Notes: a model not told the origin generated them from the letters alone. Positions 1 to 7,292 are shown, counted from the stretch's first letter. The stretch is DNA of 16,803 bases from DSOS01 sp035286585 (GCA_035286585.1 DATEDC010000200.1:1-16803), one strand, 5' to 3'. Numbers and translations are program-made.

Positions 1-537
1 TATGTCGGACAGTTCCGCGCCTGGCTCGGTCACCCCCCGAATGGCTGCCTCGATGCGCGCCTCCATGCTGGAGAGATTCTGGGTGTAATAGCGGTGCATG
101 CCGTGACCGGGGTGGATCTGCGTGGCGTAGAAAACGTGCGAGACGATCATATCCCGCGGGTCGCGGAAAACGAAAATCGTGGCCCTCCCCGGCCCGCTGA
201 GGGTGGAGAGGAACGGCTTGCGGGCGTGGATATAGCCATAAGCGATATCTCCGGGGCGCATATTTGCGATGTTTGCCAGCACCTCCCGTTCCGGCAGGCG
301 GCTGTTGTCTTCCGCCCGGTTGAGGGGCGGAAACCCGGGGTCCACGAAAGGCCCGGTGCGGGTCAGGCCGTGCAAGACCTGGATGATCAGGTGCGAGCCG
401 GATTTGGGCATGGCGTTGCCCAGCACCGCCGGCGCGCTGCGCAGCTCCCCGGCGCCCCAGCGGAGCGCCGCGGCCGCCCGCCGCGCTCGCCAGCGCAGGA
501 GCTTGAGCACGCGCTTAGCTCGATAATAAGTATTCAT
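1..537 (-). CDS. Sulfotransferase, PAPS-dependent (3' end beyond window)
   Basis: This reading frame has no stop inside the window: 179 codons run from ATG at 537 to base 1, so the C-terminus is missing. The translation shows the two PAPS-binding signatures of Sulfotransfer_1-type enzymes. The 5'-phosphosulfate loop is PKSGS at residues 44-48. The 3'-phosphate site is FRDPRDMIVSH around residues 124-134, with Arg125 and Ser133 at the usual spacing of eight. The enzyme should move sulfate from PAPS to a hydroxyl or amino group, most likely on the glycan made by this cluster; the acceptor cannot be read from the sequence. An in-frame TGA lies about nine codons upstream of the ATG, and no clear Shine-Dalgarno is visible. 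The gene starts 37 bases after the aminopeptidase-like gene and fits the end of the same transcript. PAPS would come from the fused sulfurylase/kinase at 10986-12764. The N-terminal 35 residues are rich in Arg and Ala. Confidence 0.88.
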   Translation of the reverse strand, partial: MNTYYRAKRVLKLLRWRARRAAAALRWGAGELRSAPAVLGNAMPKSGSHLIIQVLHGLTRTGPFVDPGFPPLNRAEDNSRLPEREVLANIANMRPGDIAYGYIHARKPFLSTLSGPGRATIFVFRDPRDMIVSHVFYATQIHPGHGMHRYYTQNLSSMEARIEAAIRGVTEPGAELSDI

Positions 538-574
538 GATGTGATTGCGCTGCAAATAGGGTCATTTTTCACCG

Positions 575-1891
575 TTAGCTGCGCTTCGGCGCGGTCGGTT
601 CGGGATGGCGGCTGAGCCTGACCAGCTCCTTGTCCCGCAGCAGCCTGACGACTTCCCTAACCGCCTGGAAGGGTAGCTCCAGTTCGCTGGCAATATCGGC
701 GATGGTGCGCTCGCCGTCGCAGCGCTCCATGATCTCGAACAGGCGGCGGTGACCCTCGGGGTTGACCTGGTGATCGATCCAGATACCGTAGCCGGAGCAG
801 AACACCTCGCCTTTGAAGTTGTTGACGGCGTATAGGTTGCGCTCCCAGGCTTCGATCAATCCCAGCAGCAGATCGCGGGAGGCTTCCAGGCGCTCCTGAG
901 TGACGATCGCCGGGGTGTCGAGGCTGGAGTGGTATTCCCGGTAGGGCGGGCGGGCCGGTTTGGGGGCTTCCACCCGCGAGAGGGAGAGCATCGGTACGCG
1001 CACACCCGGGGCGTTGAACTGGCGCTCATCGTTATCGATGATCGTCCGGTAGGCGCTGGTATAGCCGTTGGGGTCCAGGCCGCGCAGCGCGGTTCGCAAG
1101 CAGCGGTCAGCCTGGCTCTCGGGCTGGAAGGAGCCCTGCAGGGCGTGGGGGGAATCGTTGCCCAGCATTTCCAGGAACAGGCCAGCGATCATTTTGGGGA
1201 TCAGAGATTCGTGGTGGCTCAGGTAGGCGATCGAGCCGATAGTCTCCGGCAGGATGAGCAGTCGGTAGGTATAGCGCCGCGGCGAGCGCTGCTGGCTTTC
1301 CAGGAGGATTCGGGCGGCGTCCAGCCCTACGACGACGCCGGTCAGGTCGTCGTTGACCATGGCGGGGTGGCACAGGTGCGCCGCCAGCACGAAGGTCTCC
1401 TCGCTCTCCCCGGGGATGACGATTTCGCCCACCTTGAGCTCTCCCGGCTCGAAGCTGGCGCGGATCATCACCCGGTAAGCCTCGTCTCGCAGTTGATCGC
1501 GCAGATCCTGGGTGGCGCACAGCCCCCAATCCCGCTCGTAATACTTGAACACGAAGGGGATCGCCTCCCGAAGGTGGGGATGGACGTGCAGGTGGCGCAG
1601 CAGCTCCTCCCGGCTGACGACCCCCTCGAAAGGCAGGGAGTAGGAGACCACGTGCAGGGGGTGGTCGGCGTAATCCAGCAGCCGGCGACCGTCCAAGGTT
1701 TCCAGGTAGGCCTCGTGGCAGGTCCATTTTTCGGGCACGCGCCAGGTCCAGCAGGCTTCGCCGCTGGGGTAGGCATGGATGCGCATGGGGACTTCCTGCG
1801 CCAGGCGTTCCAGGGCGCGATCGTAATCCGCGGAGACGATGTCCCGCTTGAGAAACCAGAGCTCGTGAATCAAATCCAGCATGGTGCTCAT
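575..1891 (-). CDS. DUF4910/DUF2172-type aminopeptidase-like protein with C-terminal winged helix
   Basis: This 438-residue protein matches the family often annotated as polysaccharide biosynthesis protein with aminopeptidase-like domain (COG4310 type). It has an M28-like zinc peptidase fold with an inserted domain and a C-terminal winged-helix segment. Visible metal or catalytic candidates are H172/H175 and D181/D182 in HLCHPAMVNDD, E216 in LPETIGS, E241 in FLEMLG, and H321 in REYHSSLDT. These follow the order expected of a dinuclear M28 centre, so the active site looks intact. Residues about 382-430 form a helix-turn-helix-like tail. No signal peptide is visible, so it is probably cytoplasmic. 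The gene follows the AAC(3)-like gene after 30 bases, and its start has no obvious Shine-Dalgarno (a second ATG lies three codons in). Family members recur in surface-glycan loci, but their substrate is unknown to me. Given the aminoacyl-carrier module next door, hydrolysis of an aminoacyl or amide bond on a sugar is an attractive inference, not a demonstrated role. Confidence 0.85.
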   Translation of the reverse strand: MSTMLDLIHELWFLKRDIVSADYDRALERLAQEVPMRIHAYPSGEACWTWRVPEKWTCHEAYLETLDGRRLLDYADHPLHVVSYSLPFEGVVSREELLRHLHVHPHLREAIPFVFKYYERDWGLCATQDLRDQLRDEAYRVMIRASFEPGELKVGEIVIPGESEETFVLAAHLCHPAMVNDDLTGVVVGLDAARILLESQQRSPRRYTYRLLILPETIGSIAYLSHHESLIPKMIAGLFLEMLGNDSPHALQGSFQPESQADRCLRTALRGLDPNGYTSAYRTIIDNDERQFNAPGVRVPMLSLSRVEAPKPARPPYREYHSSLDTPAIVTQERLEASRDLLLGLIEAWERNLYAVNNFKGEVFCSGYGIWIDHQVNPEGHRRLFEIMERCDGERTIADIASELELPFQAVREVVRLLRDKELVRLSRHPEPTAPKRS

Positions 1892-1921
1892 CTGGCGTTA
1901 AAAGTGGGGCAGGGGGATGGC

Positions 1922-2746
1922 TCAAACATTCTGAGGGCGGTTTACCACCAGGCGCCAGGGGTCTTCCCTGAGCAGCTCATCCAGGGCGGCGACGAAATCC
2001 ACCAGGCGGCAGGCAGAGATGAGGCCGTAGTTCAGCGCCCTCGCAGACCACTGCCTGCGCCGTTCGAGAGCCTCTTGAACCGGGTAGAGCTCCAGGCGCG
2101 GGTCGAGCTCCATATCTCTTACGTACATGCGGTAGGTGCGCCTCTGCCAGCCGGAGGGCAGGCGAACCTCCCCGCTGAAGTCCTTCCAGTAGCGGTAAGG
2201 GACCTCGGCGCGCTGTTCGCTGTAATGCAGCATGGAGACCGCCTGGATGTCCGCCCCCAGCAGGAGCAGCTTGAAGTCCAGCTCCAGCATGCGCTCGAAC
2301 GCGGAGCCAGGGTCGAAGGCCGAAGGGGTGTCCCTGCCGGCCAGGTCGTCGGCGTGGCGACCGATCACCGCCAGGGACTGCATGGGGTGGCTCGTGCGGC
2401 GCGCCTCCGGGCGTTGGCGGATGTACTCGGAGAAAGCGCCCATGCCCTCCGCAGGGGTACGCTGAGGGTCGTAAGGCTCTCCGCGGGCAAAGCTGAAATT
2501 AAAAGCCGGGACCGCCAGGGTGCCCTGAGAGAGCGCCTCCGGGGTGGCGGCAGTTCCTGCGCCCGAGCCAGGCCCCTCCAGAGCGGCGCGCAAAGCTGCG
2601 TAATACATGCCCACGCCTCCCTGAGGGCGCCCGAGGTATTGCAGCGCGGAATGCACCAGGAGACCGTCCCCTACCTGTACGCCGACCGCTGACAGCGCCT
2701 CTACGACCTGCGCCAGCGAAGCTTCACGCATCTTCGATATATTCAT
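1922..2746 (-). CDS. AAC(3)-like (YokD-type) N-acyltransferase
   Basis: The 274-residue product has the hallmarks of the aminoglycoside 3-N-acetyltransferase fold: an N-terminal GDGLLVHSAL segment (residues 26-35), RRTSHPMQSLAVIG (116-129) with the family's His-Pro pair, and LLLGADIQAVSMLHYSEQ (161-178) with His174 and Glu177. Family members use acetyl-CoA, or possibly another acyl thioester, to acylate an amino group. In glycan clusters they are usually taken to modify amino sugars rather than antibiotics. The ATG at 2746 overlaps the GNAT stop by 23 bases. A second in-frame ATG at 2731 would give the 8-base ATGCGTGA overlap also seen at the carrier/ligase junction, so the true start may be 2731. 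Neither start has a clear Shine-Dalgarno, as expected if translation is coupled. The likely role is N-acylation of a cluster sugar. An acyl donor bound to the carrier protein is conceivable but unproven. Confidence 0.85.
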   Translation of the reverse strand: MNISKMREASLAQVVEALSAVGVQVGDGLLVHSALQYLGRPQGGVGMYYAALRAALEGPGSGAGTAATPEALSQGTLAVPAFNFSFARGEPYDPQRTPAEGMGAFSEYIRQRPEARRTSHPMQSLAVIGRHADDLAGRDTPSAFDPGSAFERMLELDFKLLLLGADIQAVSMLHYSEQRAEVPYRYWKDFSGEVRLPSGWQRRTYRMYVRDMELDPRLELYPVQEALERRRQWSARALNYGLISACRLVDFVAALDELLREDPWRLVVNRPQNV

Positions 2747-3245
2747 CCCACAGCAGGCGTCCGACGCGGAATTCTAATTGAAAGCCCATGCGTTCGTACA
2801 GCTTCCAACTGGCTTCGTTATCCTTGAGCACCTGGATTTCGACCGAATGCGCCCCGTGTTCGTGCAGCCAGTCGAGCGCCAGGCGGGAAAGCTGATCGCC
2901 AATGCCCAGCCGGCGCGCCTCGGCCTCGATCCACATATCGCTCAGCTCGCCCACCAGCACGCCGCCCATGTAAGCCGGGACGCGCTTCAGGCGGCAGAGC
3001 ATGAAACCGACCGGCTTGCCTTCCAGCTCGGCGATGTACACATTGCTGAAGCGCCTCAGCGTGCGTTGGAAGGATTCCAGCCAGACCTGGCCCACGTCCT
3101 CCGGATGCGGCAGGCGATATCCCAGCCGGTAGAAGTAGGTGTTGAGCTGCTCGTACCAGTTTACCAGGGTGGGGAAGTCCTCCGGGGCGGCTTCCCGGTA
3201 GGATACCACTCGGTTGGGTGCTGCATGGTTGGAAACCGCGCTCAC
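2724..3245 (-). CDS. GNAT-family N-acyltransferase
   Basis: This is a 173-residue single-domain GNAT. Motif A is visible as RRLGIGDQL at residues 111-119 (R-x-x-G-x-G), preceded by the beta-strand GELSDMWIE. Motif B is DNEASWKLYERMGF at 142-155, so the CoA pyrophosphate-binding core looks intact. The frame stays open far upstream, but the GTG at 3245 is chosen because AGGAGG (3258-3253) sits seven bases before it, the GTG overlaps the ligase stop as GTGA, and the GNAT fold begins at once (VVSYREA). The longer version would lie inside the ligase gene. The enzyme acylates an amine. Its position directly after a carrier protein and an aminoacyl-carrier ligase suggests it could take an aminoacyl group from phosphopantetheine instead of acetyl-CoA. 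That is inference from context; an ordinary acetyltransferase acting on an amino sugar, in the manner of PseH, is the simpler alternative. Confidence 0.88.
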   Translation of the reverse strand: MSAVSNHAAPNRVVSYREAAPEDFPTLVNWYEQLNTYFYRLGYRLPHPEDVGQVWLESFQRTLRRFSNVYIAELEGKPVGFMLCRLKRVPAYMGGVLVGELSDMWIEAEARRLGIGDQLSRLALDWLHEHGAHSVEIQVLKDNEASWKLYERMGFQLEFRVGRLLWDEYIEDA

Positions 3246-4465
3246 CGGAAAGCCTCCTGGACCGGCGGAGGCCAGTCTGCCGGGTCGAGTCCGTACTGGG
3301 CCAGGAAAGCGTATGCAATGCGTTCCAGACCAAAGGCGACGCAGCCCGTGTGGGCGGGAGAGCCATCCGGCAGGGTGATGTTCAGGTGCCGCCCGAAGAA
3401 GTCCTGGTGGTAGTTGTACGAGCCAACCGCCAGGGTGGTGTTCTTGAAGGGCAGCCGGGCGCGGACTTCGAATTTGAGCTGGAAGGCGCTCTGGAAAGCG
3501 GCCTGCTTGCGGAATTCTCCGATGAAGAAGGGGTCGTTGGCGCTCTCCACCCGGTAAGCCAGCCCGATGGAGGTCAAGGCTCGTTCCATTCGTTGACGGG
3601 CGGTCTCCCGGTTTTGCAGCACGAAATCCTTCGTCCCCACGAAGATGACCTCGCGCATGGTGAAGTTCCACAGGCGTTCCAGGGAGGTCAGGTTGATGGA
3701 TTCGTAGCGGAAGGAGTTGCCCACCGCAGTCGCCACGACCTGCCCGTTGGGCAAGGGCCGGTCGGCAAGGGCAAAGTAGAGGTGGTAGCAGACAGCCGGT
3801 GATAGCAGAGATTGGACGGACGCAAATGACTCCAGGGGGACGTTCAGCTCCCCCGCCTCGCAGGCTGCGCTGTGGGCGAACTGGTCGATGACCTCCAGGT
3901 CCTGGCGTAAATGGGTGACGAAGGTCAGGGAATGGGGGAAGGAGCTGAAGTAGCCGACCCTTTCCAGGTAGTGAGCGGGTATCAGGCTGGGGAAGCGGTA
4001 AGGTGCCGCGTCGAACGAGTCCGCCAGGTTGACAAACTGGCTTTCGAAGAATTCCATCAGCCTGGAAAGCAGAGGGCCGAAAGCATAGATGCCCGCTGCC
4101 TCCTGGCTCAGCTCGCCGCGGGCGAGCAGCTCCGGGTGCGGGTCTGCACTGAATGGAACGGGGCGCTCCAGGTGGTCTTCCAACACCTGCACTTTAAGTC
4201 CTATGGCGCCCTTTGCCATCGAGACCACCACACGCTGGACTTTCTCGCTGACTTCATCCAGGCGTTCTTGCGGGATGGGCTGGCGGAGGTGCAGCTCGAT
4301 CCGGTCGCCTGTCTCGGCGACCCTGGCTGCCTGGATGTATTCATCGACGTAAGCCAGTTTTGACTGCACCTCCCCGACCAGGTGGGCGGGGATGGGCAGC
4401 TCCGGCGTCAGAGTCAGGACAGGCGCAGGGCTGGCGGTCTGATTGAGGCGCTCCTGGTCAGGCAT
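3242..4465 (-). CDS. Amino acid:[carrier protein] ligase (class II aminoacyl-tRNA synthetase-like)
   Basis: This 407-residue protein has a class II synthetase core resembling seryl-tRNA synthetase of the zinc-dependent archaeal type. Motif 2 is FRYE...LERLWNFTMREVIFVG (residues 252-277), and motif 3 is TGCVAFGLERIAYAFL (373-388) with the ATP-binding Arg382. Candidate zinc ligands are Cys226 (SPAVC), Glu272 and Cys375. Their spacings of 46 and 103 residues agree closely with the Cys/Glu/Cys set I remember for the Bradyrhizobium aminoacyl-carrier ligase. Those enzymes lack a tRNA-binding arm, adenylate glycine or alanine, and load it on a phosphopantetheine carrier. Nothing here resembles a tRNA-binding coiled coil, and the carrier gene sits directly upstream. 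A domain of about 100 residues precedes the core and is not explained. ATG 4465 is preferred over the in-frame codon at 4519 because AAGGA lies eight bases before it and it overlaps the carrier stop as ATGCCTGA. The amino acid used cannot be read from sequence. Confidence 0.85.
   Translation of the reverse strand: MPDQERLNQTASPAPVLTLTPELPIPAHLVGEVQSKLAYVDEYIQAARVAETGDRIELHLRQPIPQERLDEVSEKVQRVVVSMAKGAIGLKVQVLEDHLERPVPFSADPHPELLARGELSQEAAGIYAFGPLLSRLMEFFESQFVNLADSFDAAPYRFPSLIPAHYLERVGYFSSFPHSLTFVTHLRQDLEVIDQFAHSAACEAGELNVPLESFASVQSLLSPAVCYHLYFALADRPLPNGQVVATAVGNSFRYESINLTSLERLWNFTMREVIFVGTKDFVLQNRETARQRMERALTSIGLAYRVESANDPFFIGEFRKQAAFQSAFQLKFEVRARLPFKNTTLAVGSYNYHQDFFGRHLNITLPDGSPAHTGCVAFGLERIAYAFLAQYGLDPADWPPPVQEAFR
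3253..3258 (-). promoter_or_regulatory. Shine-Dalgarno deciding the GNAT start
   Basis: The minus strand reads AGGAGG here, seven bases before the GTG at 3245. It is the best ribosome-binding site in the window and lies inside the 3' end of the ligase gene. It fixes the GNAT start at the GTG that overlaps the ligase stop (GTGA). Confidence 0.8.
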
Positions 4466-4712
4466 GCTGGTTTTCCTTGAGATATTCGCAAATCGTGGGG
4501 AGGCTGGTGAGCGCGGCAATGGTATCCGCGTTGATTTCCACGTCGAATTCCGCCTCGAGCGCCATCATCACCTCCATGTGACCCATCGAATCCCATTGCG
4601 GCAGGTCGCCAAAAGACAGGCCCTCGTTCACTTCCTCTGCCGGCACCTGCAGGGCAGTCGCCAGCAGAGCCTGGAGGCGCTGGATCAGGGGGGCAGCTTG
4701 GTTTTCCTTCAT
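4458..4712 (-). CDS. Acyl/aminoacyl carrier protein
   Basis: This 84-residue acidic protein has the usual size and helical pattern of a phosphopantetheine carrier. The attachment site is Ser42 in QWDSMGHMEVM; the Asp-Ser-Met-Gly-His form is common in stand-alone carriers outside fatty acid synthesis. The ATG overlaps the methyltransferase stop as ATGA, and the gene's own stop is overlapped by the ligase start, so carrier and ligase are almost certainly co-translated. No fatty acid or polyketide synthase genes are nearby. It therefore most likely carries an amino acid thioester loaded by the ligase at 3242-4465. A phosphopantetheinyl transferase is not in the window and would have to act from elsewhere. 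An acyl (non-amino) cargo cannot be excluded. Confidence 0.92.
   Translation of the reverse strand: MKENQAAPLIQRLQALLATALQVPAEEVNEGLSFGDLPQWDSMGHMEVMMALEAEFDVEINADTIAALTSLPTICEYLKENQHA
4474..4478 (-). promoter_or_regulatory. Shine-Dalgarno deciding the ligase start
   Basis: The minus strand reads AAGGA, followed by AAA, eight bases before the ATG at 4465 and within the last codons of the carrier gene. It supports the 407-residue ligase over an 18-residue-longer version that would overlap the carrier gene by about 60 bases. Confidence 0.65.
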
Positions 4713-5596
4713 GTCCTCAATCCCTTGATTTTACATACGCCGACGGTTTGATATTTTGGGTCCCACACTCCCCAGGGCATGCCGTTTTCCCCGGAGCGGA
4801 AGTAGAACTTTGCCAGGTTATCGCGCAGCTCGGCGCAGTCTTTCAGGGCGGCAAACAGCTCGTCGTAACGATCATAATTCGAAGGCACCTCCGCAGGTAA
4901 ATCGAACAGGTGGCGAAGGCTGGCCTCGGTATAGCACCAGCCCTGTGAAGGCGAATGCAGCCAGTCCTGGTCGCGGGCGGCTCCCAGGGTCGCCAGGAAG
5001 GCGCCTCCCGGTTTGAGGGCGCGCAGCAGTTCCCGGATAGCGCTGCCCAGATCGTCTGGGTGATTGTGCTCCAGGGCAGAGATGGCGACAACCGCATCCA
5101 CGCTGCAATCATCGATATCGGGCATCGACCTCAGGTCTTGATTGTAGATCAATACCCTGCCCGGCGAGCGCTGCCGGTTGGCTAGGGCGCTCAGCTCCTT
5201 TACCTGAACGGACAGTTTCCCCCAGGCATTCCCCTCGCGCTGGAGATTCTGGCGGACAAGGCGTGGATAAGGCACCAGGTCTGCGAGGCGCAGGCCGCGC
5301 ACTCTGAAGCGGTTGCGAAAGCGCAACGGCAGATTGGCGCGGCTGCCCCGGTCCACGCTGAGTACCTCGGCGTTCTGGTTTGCCAGATGCCACTGGACGA
5401 TCCCCGTGCCCGCGCCGGCGTCCAGTATGCGCTTTCCCGCCGCATTTCCGAGCTGGTGCAGGATCCAGGTCAAGTCGAGAAGGTAGTGCCAGCCGAATTC
5501 AAGCCTCAACGAGCGAGCCAGCACCCTCAGCTCGTTGACCAGCGAGCGGTGCTTTACGAGTAAATCTACGGACAGGATTTCTATTTTTTCTTGCAT
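4709..5596 (-). CDS. Class I SAM-dependent methyltransferase
   Basis: The 295-residue protein carries the Rossmann-type SAM-binding motif I as ILDAGAGTG (residues 57-65), with an acidic residue closing strand 2 (VLSVDRG, Asp82). Later come the DDCSVDAVVAISALEHNHP and ALKPGGAFLATL segments typical of this superfamily. An N-terminal helical stretch (about 55 residues) precedes the core. The gene begins four bases after the glycosyltransferase stop and ends in an ATGA overlap with the carrier protein, which ties it to the glycan and carrier genes. Its substrate is unknown. O- or N-methylation of a sugar in the cluster's product is the natural guess, and methylation of the aminoacyl group carried by the neighbouring protein is another. 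Confidence 0.9.
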   Translation of the reverse strand: MQEKIEILSVDLLVKHRSLVNELRVLARSLRLEFGWHYLLDLTWILHQLGNAAGKRILDAGAGTGIVQWHLANQNAEVLSVDRGSRANLPLRFRNRFRVRGLRLADLVPYPRLVRQNLQREGNAWGKLSVQVKELSALANRQRSPGRVLIYNQDLRSMPDIDDCSVDAVVAISALEHNHPDDLGSAIRELLRALKPGGAFLATLGAARDQDWLHSPSQGWCYTEASLRHLFDLPAEVPSNYDRYDELFAALKDCAELRDNLAKFYFRSGENGMPWGVWDPKYQTVGVCKIKGLRT

Positions 5597-5600
5597 GTTG

Positions 5601-7292
5601 CTATTCTGTCTCGGGGAGCAAAAACGGTTCGCCGTGCAGTATGCCGCTCCCCAACACCCTCAGGCTGGAGGAGTTTTCTGGCAGTAGCTGCTCCCAGGAG
5701 AAACGGCGCAGGCTGACAAAGCCCAGGCGGGGGATGGATTGCAGGTACTCTCCCAGTGGGATGGAGGCGCGGTAAAGCTGGTAATATAGGAAGCGCCGGG
5801 CATGGCGCAGGAATTCGGGCGGCGCTTGCAGAGCTTCTGCGGCGAGGAAGTCAGCCACCATCTGGCGGTACTCCGCCTCACTGGCAGGGGTGAACACGGT
5901 TGGATACTGGGTGTAGCGTGCTTTACCGGCGCACAGCACCGGCTTGCCCAGCAGGGTCGCTTCCAGGCCGATCGATGAATTGTACACCATGACGAACTTG
6001 GAACGCTGGATTAATGCATAGGAGCTGAGGTATTCCCGCGAGTCGATGAATATCACGTTATCCAGCCGGTCTACGCCGCGCTCCTTCACCCAGGCGCGGA
6101 CGCTTTCCTGGCTTTGCTTGGCGGTGCCGGGGCGCATCTCGTCGGGGTGGGCGCGGATGACAAACAGCGTCTCGAGGTGGGCGCGGATGGCTGGCAGGGT
6201 CTGATCCAGCCAGGCGAACATGTGCGCGAAGACAAGGTTGGCGTGCACCTGGCTGGTGTCGTAGACCACGTTGGTAAAAATGGGCACTACCTGGCGAAAC
6301 CCGGCAGCTTTTTTTAGAAAACCCTCGTCCAGATCGCGCATTTCAGGCCAAAACTGGATCCCCGCCATGCTGAATTTCCCCTGGAAGCGCCCTTCCAGGT
6401 AGGCGTCCAGGCGAGCGTTTTGTGCGGCGCTCAATTCGAACTCGTCAGGGATGTGAATAGGGTAGGCGGTCGCTTCGCCCTCGGTGAAGAAGGCCGAGAG
6501 GGGCAGGAAGCCGACCTCGTGAGTGACAGTGCGCACACCTAGCTGGCGAGCGACCCAACAGACGATAGCTTCGGGATACATGATCCCGTTGAATATAACC
6601 GCGGTCTGGGGTTTCACTTTTTCAAGGAAAGAGGCAAACTCGCTGGCCACGTTAAAGGCGGAGAGAATGTACTGGCGCAGCAGGTAGCGAGTGGGCTCGT
6701 CATCCGGCAGCGTGTGCCGGCGCAGAGCCCAGCGCAGAGAAGGGAGCGCCAGCGCGCCCAGCGGCGCGGGCGCTTTGATCGCCGGGGATCTCAGCGCGTA
6801 TTCAAAACGAGCAAGCTCGGCGAGGGGGAGGTCCTCGAGGGCTTTGTTCAGCCCGGCGCCAGCCTGGTAATCGAACTCAATGACCTCCGCCTCGCGATTC
6901 AAGCGTCGGGATTGGGCGATGCAGGTCCGGCAGGGCGGGGCCTGGGTGTAATCTCTGCGGTTTGTGCCCAGCACGCACGGGCGCATGCCGGCGTGGCAGA
7001 CGAAGTGCGCCACCGGCGTACCCGCCAGGCGCAGGCTCCAGGCAGTCAGCAGTGAAAAGGCGGCGTTTTGACTCAAGCCAAAGAGCCGGCTGGAGGCGTT
7101 GAAGAAGGCGACCGGTTTTTGCTGGGGAGAAGGAGCTGCGTGGGAAGCCACCTGTTGGGCCAGGCGCTTGATGCGCAGCCTGTTCTGGCGGGTCGCAAAC
7201 CACAAGCGAGCCTGGTATAAGAGCGAGCTTATCCTGGAGGATGCAGCGAGCTCGCGCCGCAAATGCTGTTTCAATCGCTTCCCTGCTTTCAC
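5601..7292 (-). CDS. Capsule-polysaccharide-type glycosyltransferase (GT-B, KpsS/KpsC-like)
   Basis: This 563-residue protein shows a nucleotide-sugar-type GT-B C-terminal half: FVIRAHPDE (residues 377-385), then VYNSSIGLEATLLGKPVL (436-453) followed by G-K-A-R-Y. This pattern is shared by capsule synthesis transferases of the Capsule_synth and KpsS/KpsC sort, several of which use CMP-activated sugars. THEVGF (257-262) in the N-terminal half also fits. An unusual four-cysteine group (C99, C106, C121, C124, the last pair as PPCRTC) may bind a metal. No membrane segment is visible, and the N-terminus is strongly basic. It starts at a GTG overlapping the NeuB-fusion stop (GTGA), consistent with coupled translation. 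It probably transfers the CMP-nonulosonate made by its neighbours or another sugar of the glycan. Specificity cannot be deduced, and CDP-glycerol-type transferases are distant alternatives. Confidence 0.75.
   Translation of the reverse strand: MKAGKRLKQHLRRELAASSRISSLLYQARLWFATRQNRLRIKRLAQQVASHAAPSPQQKPVAFFNASSRLFGLSQNAAFSLLTAWSLRLAGTPVAHFVCHAGMRPCVLGTNRRDYTQAPPCRTCIAQSRRLNREAEVIEFDYQAGAGLNKALEDLPLAELARFEYALRSPAIKAPAPLGALALPSLRWALRRHTLPDDEPTRYLLRQYILSAFNVASEFASFLEKVKPQTAVIFNGIMYPEAIVCWVARQLGVRTVTHEVGFLPLSAFFTEGEATAYPIHIPDEFELSAAQNARLDAYLEGRFQGKFSMAGIQFWPEMRDLDEGFLKKAAGFRQVVPIFTNVVYDTSQVHANLVFAHMFAWLDQTLPAIRAHLETLFVIRAHPDEMRPGTAKQSQESVRAWVKERGVDRLDNVIFIDSREYLSSYALIQRSKFVMVYNSSIGLEATLLGKPVLCAGKARYTQYPTVFTPASEAEYRQMVADFLAAEALQAPPEFLRHARRFLYYQLYRASIPLGEYLQSIPRLGFVSLRRFSWEQLLPENSSSLRVLGSGILHGEPFLLPETE

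Noticed and set aside
94..615. A 173-codon open frame on the plus strand at the left edge
   Set aside because: The opposite strand encodes a sulfotransferase with both PAPS motifs; the plus-strand product is Arg/Ala/Gly-rich and resembles nothing.
929..2692. A 587-codon open frame on the plus strand
   Set aside because: It lies antisense to the DUF4910-type and AAC(3)-like genes, both of which have clear family motifs. Its translation is low-complexity, rich in Gly, Val, Gln and Ala, with no recognisable domain; it is a by-product of high GC.
1922..2746. An aminoglycoside resistance gene
   Set aside because: The AAC(3) fold is clear, but the gene is locked into a glycan cluster by overlap. 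Context favours amino-sugar acylation, and no resistance or mobile genes are nearby.
2724..3671. A 315-residue version of the GNAT protein
   Set aside because: The first 142 codons lie in another frame of the ligase gene and translate to Arg/Pro/Gly-rich noise. AGGAGG plus the GTGA overlap point to the GTG at 3245.
3242..4465. A housekeeping seryl- or other aminoacyl-tRNA synthetase
   Set aside because: There is no tRNA-binding coiled coil, the size and zinc-ligand spacing fit the carrier-protein ligases, and a carrier gene directly precedes it.
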